15,412 nt of DNA from Owenia fusiformis (GCA_903813345.2 CAIIXF020000006.1:5045096-5060507); one strand, 5' to 3'. Positions 1 through 8,440 are shown, counted from the stretch's first letter. Notes: a model not told the origin generated them from the letters alone. Program-made: numbers and translations.

Positions 1-118
1 ATATTTTTTTGAAGTGTAAAATACGAGATATAGACTAAGCACAGCTAAAAATAATGGAAGCCCATAGAAGAAAGGGACCTCAAAACCTTCTTTTCATAAA
101 AATTTGGACAACAAAATG

Positions 119-1025
119 CCTAGGTCAAAATTTAGGTCAAATTCAAAGTTTTTCCTTATTTTTGCGATTCTGACACTACAGATTAATTATATTCTTCGAA
201 ATTTTGTATACATGTAGCCAAGAGTGTGCTAATAGTGTTAGCCTTTTGCCGTCAGAAAGTATTTTGACCCACTTTTGAGATATGGTGTCCGAAAAGTAGG
301 TCAAAATAACAAATTCTCCAAATTTAACGTTTGAGTTATGAATTAAGTATAGAATTTTCTCAGAAATCCGAATCTGCAAACCAAATTTCGATCCAACTTC
401 CGGTTCGGAAGTTATGACATTTTGAAAGCTCAAAAATCGCTGAATTTGGTGCCCCATGTTATGTCAATGGGATAAAAGATTTTTTTGAAGTGTAAAATAC
501 GAGATATAGACTAAGTACAGCTTAAAATAATGAAAGCCTATGAAAGAAGGGGACCTCGAAAGCTACCCAACTTCAAAATTTGGGCACCGAAATCCCTAGG
601 TCAAAATCTAGGTCAAATTCATAGTTTTTCCTTATTTTTGCTATTCTGACACTATATTTAAATGATTTGCTTCAAAATGTTGTATACAGGTAGGAAGGAG
701 TGTGCTAATAGTGTTAGCCTTTTGCCGTCAGAAAGTATTTCGACCCACTTTTAAGATATGGTGTCCGAAAAGTAGGTCAAAAAAAAGTTCTCCAAATTTA
801 ACATATGAGTTATGAATTGAGGGTAGAATTTTCTCAGGAATTCGAGTCTGCAAACCAAATTTTGATCCGACTTCCGGTTCCGAAGTAATGGCGTGTCCAA
901 AAAGTAGGTCAAAATAAAAATTCGCCAAATTTAACGTATGAGTTATGAATTAGGGGTAGAATTTTGTCAGGAATCCGAAACTTTAAATCAAATTTAGATC
1001 CGACTTCCGGTTCGGAAGTTATGGC
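119..1025 (+). repeat. Beta monomers and gamma repeat, unit A
   Basis: Monomers start with CCTAGGTCAAAAT at 119 and 595. Each begins with two AGGTCA-type sites six bases apart and has a 16-base inverted repeat around TATGGTGTC (261-276 with 292-307 in the first, one mismatch). From 893 a shorter unit repeats the GTGTCCRAAAAGTAGGTC part after 132 bases; this is the gamma partial repeat. Confidence 0.68.
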
Positions 1026-1102
1026 GTTTTGAAATCTCGGAAAATCGATCTGATGGTATCCTGATAGAAAGTCAAGAGTAGAGAAGAAAATATTGAAAAA
1101 AT

Positions 1103-1357
1103 CATCCATCCTTCCTATCTGATCCTATCCTATCCTTCCTATCTATCCTTCCTTCGTATCCTTTCCTTCCTATCCTTCCTATCCTCTCCTATCATATCCT
1201 TTCTTCATATTCTGTTCTATCCTATTCTTCTTTCTTATTCTATCCTATCGTTCCTTCCCATTCTATCCTATCCTACCTTCCTATTTTATCCATCCATCTT
1301 ATTCTGGATGACTCAGCTTATTCTGGATGACTCGGCTTATTTTAGATGACTGGGCTT
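1103..1357 (+). repeat. Polypyrimidine tract and three 19-bp repeats, unit A
   Basis: The + strand is almost only C, T and scattered A in CCTAT and CCTTC steps to about 1300. Three copies of a 19-bp repeat follow (1301, 1320, 1339), with core GGATGACTC; the first holds TGACTCA (1309-1315). Confidence 0.68.
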
Positions 1358-1380
1358 AAAAAAGTCTAGATCTGGAATCT

Positions 1381-1413
1381 GAAATTGAACTTCGTTCAAT
1401 TTCCAAAGTCTAG
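1381..1413 (+). repeat. 3' terminal hairpin and CTAG of unit A
   Basis: Stem GAAATTGAAC (1381-1390) pairs perfectly with GTTCAATTTC (1394-1403) around loop TTC. CAAAGT then leads to CTAG (1410-1413), followed by TTATT. Hairpin to end is 10 bases, as expected for a Helitron 3' end. Confidence 0.75.
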
Positions 1414-1417
1414 TTAT

Positions 1418-1464
1418 TAGACTCCAGATGAAATCTGGAGTCTATTGTTTTCGTCAGTTTTCTT

Positions 1465-1495
<31 letters not shown>

Positions 1496-1590
1496 TTAGA
1501 CTCCAGATGAAATCTGGAGTCTATTGTTTTCGTCAGTTTTCTTATTCTTCTTATTATTCTTTTTATTATTCTTTTTATTATTCTTATTCT
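1418..1590 (+). repeat. Tandem 5' hairpin modules with TTC/TTA microsatellites (unit B)
   Basis: A 12-base stem with loop GAA occurs at 1418-1444 and again at 1497-1523, 79 bases later. Each copy is followed by ATTGTTTTCGTCAGTTTTC and then a microsatellite: (CTT)n at about 1461-1493, TTATT/TTCTT repeats at about 1541-1590. The arm AGACTCCAGAT is the inverted complement of ATCTGGAGTCT found before the main-family 3' hairpins, as expected for subterminal inverted repeats. The duplication probably arose by slippage, or by a second insertion event at the same junction. Confidence 0.65.
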
Positions 1591-2174
1591 AACCCAGTTT
1601 TCTCAATAACCATAAGGTTTTTAGTAAAGTCAGTCATTTGGTCAATTTAGGTCCAGAATCTAGTTCCTCGGAAATTGGGTCAAATTTTTATCTAGGTCAA
1701 AGGTCAAGAACTAGGTCAAATCCAGTACTTTGTCACTTTTTTCGATTTTCTCGGTCGTCCTTCAATATTTTCGATCCGGGTTTTTTTCATTGTGTTCCTT
1801 ATAAAAAAGTAGAAAACCTAGGGTCGATTTAGTTTTTTGATATCTCAAACCGATTTCGAGATATCAGTGTCCGAAAACGAGGTCCAAAAAGAAGTTCTCC
1901 GAATCAAATGTCCAGGATATTAGTCTTATAGGAAATTATCTCAGGATTCCGAATCTGAAAACTAAATTTGAATCAGACTTCTAGTTCGGAAGTTATGGCG
2001 TTTTGAAAGCTCAAAAATCGCTAAATTTGGAGCCCATGTTAAGTCAATGGGAAAAAATATTTTTTTGAAGTGAAAAATAAGAAATATAGACTGAGTTCAG
2101 CTAAATATAATGAAAGCTTTTAAAAGAATGGGAACTGAAAAGCCATCTAGCTTTAAAATTTGGACACCAAAATG
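1591..2174 (+). repeat. Alpha module, unit B
   Basis: This is the 584-bp first module of the unit. It contains the DR1-type AGGTCA pair (1694-1706) with a third half-site at 1713-1718, a TGATATCTC palindrome (1838-1866) and a final part related to the beta monomer (the GAAGTTATGGCGTTTTGAAA block), showing that alpha and beta are diverged copies of one ancestral repeat. A frame opens at 1638 but only from TTG. Confidence 0.65.
1694..1718 (+). promoter_or_regulatory. DR1-type nuclear-receptor motif, alpha of unit B (recurs in every alpha)
   Basis: AGGTCA-A-AGGTCA (1694-1706) is an exact DR1, the arrangement bound by RXR heterodimers, HNF4 and COUP-TF type receptors, with a third AGGTCA at 1713-1718. 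Equivalent sites lie at 3570-3582, 5064-5076, 6458-6470, 9436-9448, 11067-11079 (spacer G) and 12954-12966. The motif is seen; any binding is inference, since it may be preserved by repeat homogenisation only. Confidence 0.4.
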
Positions 2175-3085
2175 CCTAGGTCAAAATCTAGGTCAAATTC
2201 AAAGTTTTTCCTTGTTTTTGCGATTCTGTCACTACAGATTAATAATATTCTTCGAAATTTTGTATACATGTAGCCAAGGATATGCTAATAGTGTTAGCCT
2301 TTTGCCGTCAGAAAGTATTTTGCCCCACTTTTGAGATATGGTGTCCGAAAAGTAGGTCAAAATAAAAAATTCTCCAAATATGACGTTTGAGTTATGAATT
2401 AAGTATAGAATTTTCTCAGAAATCCGAATCTGCAAACTAAATTTCTATCCGACTTCTGGCTCGGAAGTTATGACATTTTGAAAGCTCAAAAATTGCTAAA
2501 TTTGGTGCCCCATGTTATGTCAATGGGAAAAAAGATTTTTTTGAAGTGTAAAATACAAGATATAGACTAATTACAGCTTAAAATAATGAAAGCCTATGAA
2601 AGAAGTGGACCTCGAAGGCTACTTAACTTCAAAATTTGGACACCAAAATCCCTAGGTCAAAATCTAGGTCAAATTCAAGGTTTTTCCTTATTTTTGTGAT
2701 TCTGACACTACAGATTAATTATATTCTTCGAAATTTTGTATACATGTAGGCAAGAGTGTGGTTATAGTGTTAGCCTTTTGCCGTCAGAAAGTATTTTGCC
2801 CCACTTTTGAGATATGGTGTCCGAAAAATAGGTTAAAATAAAAAATTCTCCAAATTTAACGTTTGGGTTATGAATTAAGTATAGAAATTTCTCAGGAATC
2901 CGAATCTACAAACCACATTTCGATCCGACTTCCGGTTCCGAAGTTATGGCGTGTCCGAAAAGGAGGTCAAAATAAAAATTCGCCAAATTTAACGTATGAG
3001 TTATGAATTAGAGGTAGAATTTTGTCAGGAATCCGAATCTTTAAATCAAATTTCGATTCGACTCCTGGTTCGGAAGTTATGGAGT
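2175..3085 (+). repeat. Beta monomers and gamma repeat, unit B
   Basis: Monomers start at 2175 and 2651, and gamma at 2951, 134 bases after its counterpart at 2817. ACTTCCG-GTT-CGGAAGT type mini-hairpins recur near the end of each monomer. Confidence 0.68.
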
Positions 3086-3160
3086 TTTGAAATTTCGGAA
3101 TATCGATCTGATGGTATCCTGATAGAAAGTCAAGAATAGAGAAGAAAATATTGAAAAATT

Positions 3161-3401
3161 CATCCATCCTTCCTATCTGATCTTACCCTATCCTATCCTA
3201 TCCTTCCTATCTATCCTTCCTTCGTATCATTTCCTTCCTATCCTTCCTATCCTATCCTCTCCTATCATATCCTTTCTTCCTATTCTGTACTATCCTATCC
3301 TTCTTTCTTATTCTATCCTATCGTTCCTACCTTCCTATTTTATCCATCCATCTTTTTCTTGTTATTTTGGATGACTCGGCTTATTCTGGATGACTCGGCT
3401 A
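3161..3401 (+). repeat. Polypyrimidine tract and two 19-bp repeats, unit B
   Basis: The tract spans about 3161-3363, the repeats start at 3364 and 3383. Both repeats read TGACTCG, so the TGACTCA form of the other units is missing. Confidence 0.66.
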
Positions 3402-3424
3402 AAAAAAGTCTAGATCTGGAGTCT

Positions 3425-3456
3425 GAAATTGAACTCGTTCAATTTCCAAAATCTAG
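3425..3456 (+). repeat. 3' terminal hairpin and CTAG of unit B
   Basis: The ten-base stem (3425-3434 with 3437-3446) is unchanged, but the loop is only TC. The spacer is CAAAAT, then CTAG at 3453-3456 and TTATT. Confidence 0.75.
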
Positions 3457-3466
3457 TTATTATTCT

Positions 3467-4050
3467 AACCCAGTTTTCTCAATGACCATTAGGCTCTCAG
3501 TAAAGTCAGTCATTTGGTCAATTTAGGTTCAGAATCTAGTTCCTCGGAAATTGGGTCAAATTTTTATCTAGGTCAAAGGTCAAGAACTAGGTCAAATCCA
3601 GTACTTTGCCACTTTTTTCGATTTTCTCGGTCGTCCTTCAATATTTTCGATCCGGGTTTTTTTCATTGTGTTCCTTATAAAAAAGTAGGAAACCTAGGGT
3701 CGATTTAGTTTTTTAATATCTCAAACCGATTTCGAGATATCAGTGTCCGCAAACAAGGTCCAAAAAAAAGTTCTCCGAATTAAAGGTCCAGGATATTAGT
3801 CATATAGGAAATTTTCTCAGGATTCCGAATCTGAAAACCAAATTTAGATCGGACTTCCGGTTCAGAAGTTATGGCGTTTTGAAAGCTCAAAAATCGCTTA
3901 ATTTGGTGCCCATGTTAAGTCAATGGGAAAAAAGATTTTTTTGAAGTAAAAAATATGAAATATAGACTGAGTTTAGCTAAATATAATGAAAGCTTTTAAA
4001 AGAATGGGACCTCAAAAGCCATCTAGCTTCAAAATTTGGACACCAAAATG
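3467..4050 (+). repeat. Alpha module, unit C
   Basis: A 584-bp copy, near-identical to that of unit B. The DR1 is at 3570-3582 and a third half-site at 3589-3594. The TGATATCTC palindrome is broken on its left arm by one base (TAATATCTC). Confidence 0.65.
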
Positions 4051-4495
4051 CCTAGGTCAAAATCTAGGTCAAATTCAAAGTTTTTCCTTATTTTTGCGAT
4101 TCTGACACTACAGATTAATTATATTCTTCGAAATTTTGTATACATGTAGCCAAGAGTACGCTAATAGTGTTAGCCTTTTGCCGTCAGAAAGTATTTTGAC
4201 CCACTTTTGAGATATGGTGTCTGAAAAGTAGGTCAAAATAAAAAGTTCTCCAAATTGAATATATGAGTTATGAATTAAGGGTAGAATTCTGTCAGAAATC
4301 CGAATCTGCAAACCAAATTTCGATCCGACTTCCGGTTCGGAAGTTATGGCGTGTCCAAAAAGTAGGTCAAAATAAAAAAGCTCCAAATTTAACGTATGAG
4401 TTATGAATTAGGGGTAGAATTTTGTCAGGAATCCGAATCTTTCAATCGAATTTCGATCCGACTTCCGGTTCGGAAGTTATGGCGTTTTGAAATTT
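4051..4495 (+). repeat. Single beta monomer and gamma repeat, unit C
   Basis: Only one monomer is present, running straight into gamma. Its tail lacks the stretch that normally links the first monomer to a second, so copy number changes by one full 476-bp period relative to unit B. Confidence 0.66.
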
Positions 4496-4560
4496 CGGAA
4501 AATCGATCTGATGGTATCCTGATAGAAAGTCAAGAGTAGAGAAGAAAATGTTGAAAAGTT

Positions 4561-4818
4561 CATCCATCCTTCCTATCTGATCTTATCCTATCCTTCCTTT
4601 CTATCCTTTCTTCGTATCTTTTCTATCCTTTCTTCGTATCTTTTCCTTCCTGTCCTATCCTTTCTTCCTATTCTATTCTATCCTATCCTTCTTTCTTATT
4701 CTATCCTATCGTTCTTTCCTATTCTATCCTATCCTACCTTCCTATTTTATTTATCCATCTCTTTGTAGATGACTCAGCTTATCCTAGATGACTCGGCTTA
4801 TTCTGGATGACTCGGCTA
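4561..4818 (+). repeat. Polypyrimidine tract and three 19-bp repeats, unit C
   Basis: The tract runs to about 4761 and includes a local duplication of TTCTTCGTATCTTTTC near 4608-4640. The repeats start at about 4762, 4781 and 4800; the first has TGACTCA. Confidence 0.66.
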
Positions 4819-4841
4819 AGAAAAGTCTAGATCTGGAGTCT

Positions 4842-4874
4842 GAAATTGAACTTCGTTCAATTTCCAAAATCTAG
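4842..4874 (+). repeat. 3' terminal hairpin and CTAG of unit C
   Basis: A perfect ten-base stem (4842-4851 with 4855-4864), loop TTC, and CTAG at 4871-4874 followed by TTATTATTAGACTCC, which is the 5' hairpin of unit D. Confidence 0.75.
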
Positions 4875-4881
4875 TTATTAT

Positions 4882-4960
4882 TAGACTCCAGATGAAATCT
4901 GGAGTCTATTGTTTTCGTCAGTTTTCTTATTCTTCTTCTTCTTCTTATTATTATTATTCT
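4882..4960 (+). repeat. 5' hairpin module of unit D
   Basis: The 12-base stem 4882-4893 with 4897-4908 has loop GAA. It is followed by the conserved ATTGTTTTCGTCAGTTTTC and a TTC/TTA microsatellite that runs to the alpha module. Confidence 0.65.
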
Positions 4961-5544
4961 AACCCAGTTTTCTCAATAACCATAAGGTTTTCAGTAAAGT
5001 CAGTCATTTGGTCAATTTAGGTCCAGAATCTAGTTCCTCGGAAATTGGGTCAAATTTTTAGCTAGGTCAAAGGTCAAGAACTAGGTCAAATCCAGTACTT
5101 TGTCACTTTTTTCGATTTTCTCGGTCGTCCTTCAATATTTTCGATCCTGGTTTTTTTCATTGTGTTCCTTATAAAAAAGTAGAAAACCTAGGATCGATTT
5201 AGTTTTTTGATATCTCAAACCGATTTCGAGATATCAGTGTCCGAAAACGAGGTCCAAAAAAAGGTTCTCCGAATCAAATGTCCAGGATATTAGTCTTATA
5301 GGAAATTTTCTCAGGATTCCGAATCTGAAAACGAAATTTCGATCCGACTTCCGATTCGGAAGTTATGGCGTTTTGAAAACTCAAAAATCGCTAAATTTGG
5401 TGCCCATGTTAAGTCAATGGGAAAAAATATTTTTTTTGAAGTGAAAAATACGGAATATAGACTGAGTTCAGCTTCATATAATCAAAGCCTTGAAAAGAAG
5501 GGGACCTCAAAAGCCATCTAGCTTCAAAATTTGAACACCGAAAT
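4961..5544 (+). repeat. Alpha module, unit D
   Basis: A 584-bp copy. The DR1 is at 5064-5076 and a third half-site at 5083-5088. A TAT to TAG change just before the DR1 puts a stop in the frame that is open in units B, C and H, which argues against a conserved peptide. Confidence 0.65.
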
Positions 5545-5985
5545 GCCTAGGTCAAAATCTAGGTCAAATACATAGGTTTTCCTTATTTTTTCGATTCTGA
5601 CACTACACTTTAATTATATTCTTCGAAATTGTGTATACATGTAGCCAAGAATATGCTTATAGTGTTAGCCTTTTGCCGTCAGAAAGTATTTTGACCCACT
5701 TTTGAGATATGGTGTCCGAAAAGTAGGTCAAAATAAAAAGTTCTCCAAATTGAATATATGAGTTATGAATTAAGGGTAGAATTCTGTCAGGAATCCGAAT
5801 CTGCAAACCAAATTTCGATCCGACTTCCGGTTTGGAAGTTATGGCGTGTCCAAAAAGTAGGTCAAAATAAAAAATCTCCAAATTTAACGTATGAGTTATG
5901 AATTGGGGGTAGAATTTTGTCAGGAATCCGAATCTGCAAACTAAATTTAGATCCGACTTCCGGTTCGGAAGTTATGGCGTTTTGA
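5545..5985 (+). repeat. Single beta monomer and gamma repeat, unit D
   Basis: One monomer with gamma from 5846, 134 bases after 5712. The variants match unit C. Confidence 0.66.
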
Positions 5986-6057
5986 AATTTCGAGAAAAAT
6001 CAATCTGATGGTATCCTGATAGAAAGTCAAGAGTAGAGAAGAAAATATTGAAAAATT

Positions 6058-6288
6058 CATCCATCCTTCCTATCTCATCCTATCCTATCCTTCCTATCTA
6101 TCCTTCCTTCATATCTTTTCCTTCCTATCCTTCCTATCCTATCCTATCCTTTCTTCCTATTCTATTCTATCCTATCCTTCTTTCTTATTCTATCCTATCG
6201 TTCTTTCCTATTCTATCCTATCCTACCTTCCTATTTTATTTATCCATCTCTTTCTAGATGACTCAGCTTATTCTGGATGACTCGGCTA
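6058..6288 (+). repeat. Polypyrimidine tract and two 19-bp repeats, unit D
   Basis: The tract extends to about 6250. The repeats start at 6251 (with TGACTCA) and 6270. The open frame through this tract is a low-complexity artefact rich in S, P, I and Y. Confidence 0.66.
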
Positions 6289-6311
6289 AAAAAAGTCTAG
6301 ATCTGGAGTCT

Positions 6312-6344
6312 GAAATTGAACTTCGTTCAATTTCCAAAATCTAG
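6312..6344 (+). repeat. 3' terminal hairpin and CTAG of unit D
   Basis: A perfect ten-base stem (6312-6321 with 6325-6334), loop TTC, spacer CAAAAT, and CTAG at 6341-6344 followed by TTATTATTC. Confidence 0.75.
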
Positions 6345-6357
6345 TTATTATTCTTCC

Positions 6358-6842
6358 AACGTTTTCTCCTTAACTAGAAGACATTGAGTCAAGACCTGTA
6401 TATGGTTAATTCAGGTCCAGTATCTAGTTTCTCGGAAATTAGGTCAAATTTTTATCTAGGTCAAAGGTCAGGAACTGGGTCAAATCCAGTACTTCGTCAC
6501 TTTTTTCAATTTTCTCAGTCGTCCTTCAGTATTTTCGATCCGGGTTTTTTTCATTGTGTTCCTCATAAAAAAGTAGGAAAGCTAGGGTCGATTTAGTTTT
6601 TTGATATCTCGAACCGATTTCGAGATATCAGTGTCCGAAAACGAGGTCCGAAAAAAAGTTCTCCGAATCCGATGTCAAGGATAATAGTCTTATAGGAAAT
6701 TTTCTCAGGATTCCGAATCTGAAAACCGAATTGATATCCGACTTCCGGTTCAGGAGTTATGACGTTTTGAAAGTTCGAGGAAAATCGATCTGATGGTACC
6801 CTCATAGAATGTCAAGAAAAGTGAAATAAAATTGAAAAAATA
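6358..6842 (+). repeat. Alpha-prime module, unit E
   Basis: The leader differs from the common alpha over the first 50 bases or so, but the DR1 (6458-6470) and later parts align. The palindrome at 6602-6630 has a 12-base stem instead of nine. The last third of alpha is replaced by GTCCA-rich DNA. Confidence 0.6.
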
Positions 6843-7127
6843 CCAGTCCAGTCCATTTCCAGGTCCAAGTCAAGGTCAAGTCCAGGTCCAAGTCCAGTTT
6901 TGTCCAAGTCAAGTCTAGGTCCAAATCCAGTCCAGGACCTAGATCAAAATTTAGGTCTATCCTATCCTTTCTATCTAGATGATCTTATTCTGGATGATTC
7001 TCCCTTCCTATCTATCCTTCCTTCCTATCCTTCCTTCCTATTCTATCCTATTCTTCCTTCTCATTCAATCCAAGTCCAGGTACATGTCCAGGTCCAAGTC
7101 AAGTCTAGGTCTAAATCCAGTCCAGGG
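6843..7127 (+). repeat. GTCCA-rich minisatellite with internal pyrimidine tract, unit E
   Basis: Irregular repeats of GGTCCAAGTC and CCAGTCCAGG fill 6843-6945 and 7068-7127. The segments from 6902 and 7092 are copies of each other 190 bases apart, enclosing a short pyrimidine tract and a degenerate piece of the 19-bp repeat (GATGATCTTATTCTGGATGA, about 6979-6998). The site TCAAGGTCA at 6870-6878 fits an extended nuclear-receptor half-site. Confidence 0.6.
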
Positions 7128-7565
7128 CCTAGGTCAAAATCTAGGTCAAATTCAAAGTTTTTCCCTATTTTTGCGATTCTGACACTACACTTTAATTATA
7201 TTGTTCGAAATTTTGTATACTTGTAGCCAAGAGTGTGCTAATAGTGTTAGCCTTTTGCCGTCAGAAAGTATTTTGACCCACTTTTGAGATATGGTGTCCG
7301 AAAAGTAGGTCAAAATAAAAAGTTCTCCAAATTTAACGTTTGAGTTATGAATTAAGGGTAGAATTTTCTCAGGAATCCGAATCTGCAAACCAAATTTCCA
7401 TCCGACTTCCGGTTCCGAAGTTATGGCGTGTCCGAAAAGTAGGTCAAAATAGAAATTCACCAAATGTAACGTATGAGTTATGAATTAAGGGTAGAATTTT
7501 GTCAGGAATCCAAATCTTTAAATCAAATTTTGATTCGACTTCCGGTCCGGAAGTTATGGCGTTTT
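7128..7565 (+). repeat. Single beta monomer and gamma repeat, unit E
   Basis: One monomer, with the gamma repeat starting at 7428, 134 bases after 7294. It resembles the last beta plus gamma of the longer units. Confidence 0.65.
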
Positions 7566-7640
7566 GAAATTTCGGAAATCGATCTGATGGTATCCTGATA
7601 AAAAGTCAAGAGTAGAGAAGTCGAAAATATTGAAAAATTT

Positions 7641-8120
7641 ATCCATCCTTCCTATCTGATCTTATCCTATCCTATCCTTCCTATCTATCCTTCCTTCGTA
7701 TCTTTTCCTTCCTATCCTCTCCTAAAAAATACATCTTGATTCGTAAGATAGTTACATACTATTTCGTGGAGTTCATCAGTATGGGTTCAAATCGGTCTTG
7801 CACCATGTATGCATATAGACTTGAGAAGCTACGGAGAGAGTTAGGAACAAGGTGGGGGTGGCAGCGCATTGGCATTTTTTCTTACATATTTTACCGGTAT
7901 TTCGGTAACGGTACGGTTATTAGCGTGACGGTTACCGGTACTGGTTTTCAGTACCGTTGCGACCTCTACTCCTATCATATCCTTTCTTCCTATTCTGTTC
8001 TATCCTATCCTTCTTTCTTATTCTATCCTATCGTTCCTTCCTATTCCATCCTATCCTACCTTCCTATTTTATTATCCATCTTTTTCTGGATGACTCAGCT
8101 TATTCTGGACGACTCGGCTA
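7641..8120 (+). repeat. Polypyrimidine tract of unit E, split by an insertion, and two 19-bp repeats
   Basis: Pyrimidine DNA lies at 7641-7726 and 7969-8082, on either side of the 242-bp hAT-like fragment. The sequence across the gap (CCTCTCCTA then TCATATCC) is continuous in units A and B, which locates the insertion point. The 19-bp repeats start at 8083 and 8102. Confidence 0.67.
7727..7968 (-). mobile_element. hAT-like transposon fragment, one end preserved
   Basis: This 242-bp stretch has no relation to the array. Read on the minus strand from 7968 it begins TAGAGGTCGCAACGGTACTG and continues with repeated ACCGGTA and GGTACGG motifs, a style common at hAT ends. The next eight + strand bases are CTCCTATC (7969-7976), and the eight before it are CTCCTAAA (7719-7726), a 6-of-8 match to a possible target duplication. 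No matching inverted terminal repeat is seen at the left side, so that end is lost or diverged. Family assignment is an inference from the end motif. Confidence 0.5.
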
Positions 8121-8143
8121 AAAATGGTCTAAATCTGGAGTCT

Positions 8144-8176
8144 GAAATTGAACTTCGTTCAATTTCCAAAGTCTAG
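8144..8176 (+). repeat. 3' terminal hairpin and CTAG of unit E
   Basis: A perfect ten-base stem (8144-8153 with 8157-8166), loop TTC, spacer CAAAGT, and CTAG at 8173-8176. The following TTATTATTATTATT leads into the unrelated unit F. Confidence 0.75.
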
Positions 8177-8440
8177 TTATTATTATTATTCCACGCAAGA
8201 TTTCTCCGCACACACCGACATGTCAGCTAATTAGCATATACCATCAACCTTGACATGTTCCTGGGCTACAGGGAAATGCCTTCATTTTTTTAATTAGCCC
8301 CTCCCTAATTAGCCAAGGTCAAATTGCAAATTTTTACATTTTTGCACGTACAAGGAGTAACCATTTTTATTTTTTACCCAAAATTTGCATATGCCATCCC
8401 TCACAATTGCCATTTCACATATATTCCGGGTTTTAAAATT

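Larger units (their letters stand above)
1..1413 (+). mobile_element. Unit A, 5'-truncated by the window edge
   Basis: The unit starts inside the alpha module (1-118), then has two beta monomers beginning at 119 and 595 (period 476), a linker (about 1026-1102), a polypyrimidine tract, three 19-bp repeats (1301-1357) and the 3' hairpin with CTAG at 1410-1413. The second beta has a variant around 651-690 (a TTTAAATGATTTGC stretch) shared only with unit G, which makes A and G sister copies. The subterminal ATCTGGAATCT has one change from the family form ATCTGGAGTCT. It has no coding capacity. Confidence 0.7.
1414..3456 (+). mobile_element. Unit B, full-length copy with duplicated 5' hairpin
   Basis: This is the longest unit. 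It has two 5' hairpin modules (1418-1444 and 1497-1523), TTC/TTA microsatellites, an alpha module from 1591, beta monomers at 2175 and 2651 (period 476), the gamma partial repeat from 2951, a polypyrimidine tract, two 19-bp repeats (3364-3401) and the 3' hairpin with CTAG at 3453-3456. Variants such as GCCCCAC near 2322, and AATCAGACTT in alpha, are shared with unit H, so B and H are sister copies. The 3' hairpin loop is TC rather than TTC. Confidence 0.7.
3457..4874 (+). mobile_element. Unit C, short copy with one beta monomer
   Basis: The unit starts directly with TTATT and the alpha module (from 3467), without the 5' hairpin. It has a single beta monomer from 4051, so it is shorter than B or H by about one 476-bp period. 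It ends with the gamma repeat, a polypyrimidine tract, three 19-bp repeats (4762-4818), the subterminal ATCTGGAGTCT at 4831-4841 and the hairpin with CTAG at 4871-4874. Its beta carries GAATATATGAG around 4257, shared with D, so C and D look like an adjacent duplicated pair. Confidence 0.7.
4875..6344 (+). mobile_element. Unit D, short copy with 5' hairpin
   Basis: This copy has both recognisable ends: the 5' hairpin at 4882-4908 and the 3' hairpin with CTAG at 6341-6344. Between them are an alpha module from 4961, one beta monomer from 5545, a gamma repeat at 5846 (134 bp after its counterpart at 5712), a polypyrimidine tract and two 19-bp repeats (6251-6288). Because both ends are present and only one beta is carried, D is the most compact complete model of the family in the window. 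Confidence 0.72.
6345..8176 (+). mobile_element. Unit E, variant alpha, interrupted by a hAT-like fragment
   Basis: The alpha module starts with a different leader (ending in TAACTAGAAGACATTGAGTC) that is shared only with unit I. It is followed by GTCCA-rich minisatellite DNA holding an extra short pyrimidine tract, then one beta monomer from 7128, gamma from 7428, and a polypyrimidine tract split by a 242-bp insertion at 7727-7968. Two 19-bp repeats (8083-8120) precede the 3' hairpin and CTAG at 8173-8176. Without the insertion the unit would be about 1590 bp. Confidence 0.68.

Noticed and set aside
1638-1832. A 64-codon + strand frame repeated nearly unchanged in units B, C and H
   Set aside because: It opens at TTG, not ATG. 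Unit D has a TAG in it and unit G lacks the start. Similarity is explained by the repeat itself.
4108-4386. Recurrent antisense open frames of 60-93 codons across the beta monomers (many with SEPEVGSKFGLQIRIP-like segments)
   Set aside because: They recur only because the monomer recurs. Lengths and starts differ from copy to copy, frames break freely, and no family or motif is recognisable.
6048-6257. Open frames rich in S, P, I, L and Y in pyrimidine tracts
   Set aside because: Simple pyrimidine repeats rarely contain stops; these frames are low-complexity artefacts.
7736-8176. A 146-codon + strand frame
   Set aside because: It opens at TTG and runs across the hAT-like fragment, the pyrimidine tract and the element end; it is a chance fusion.
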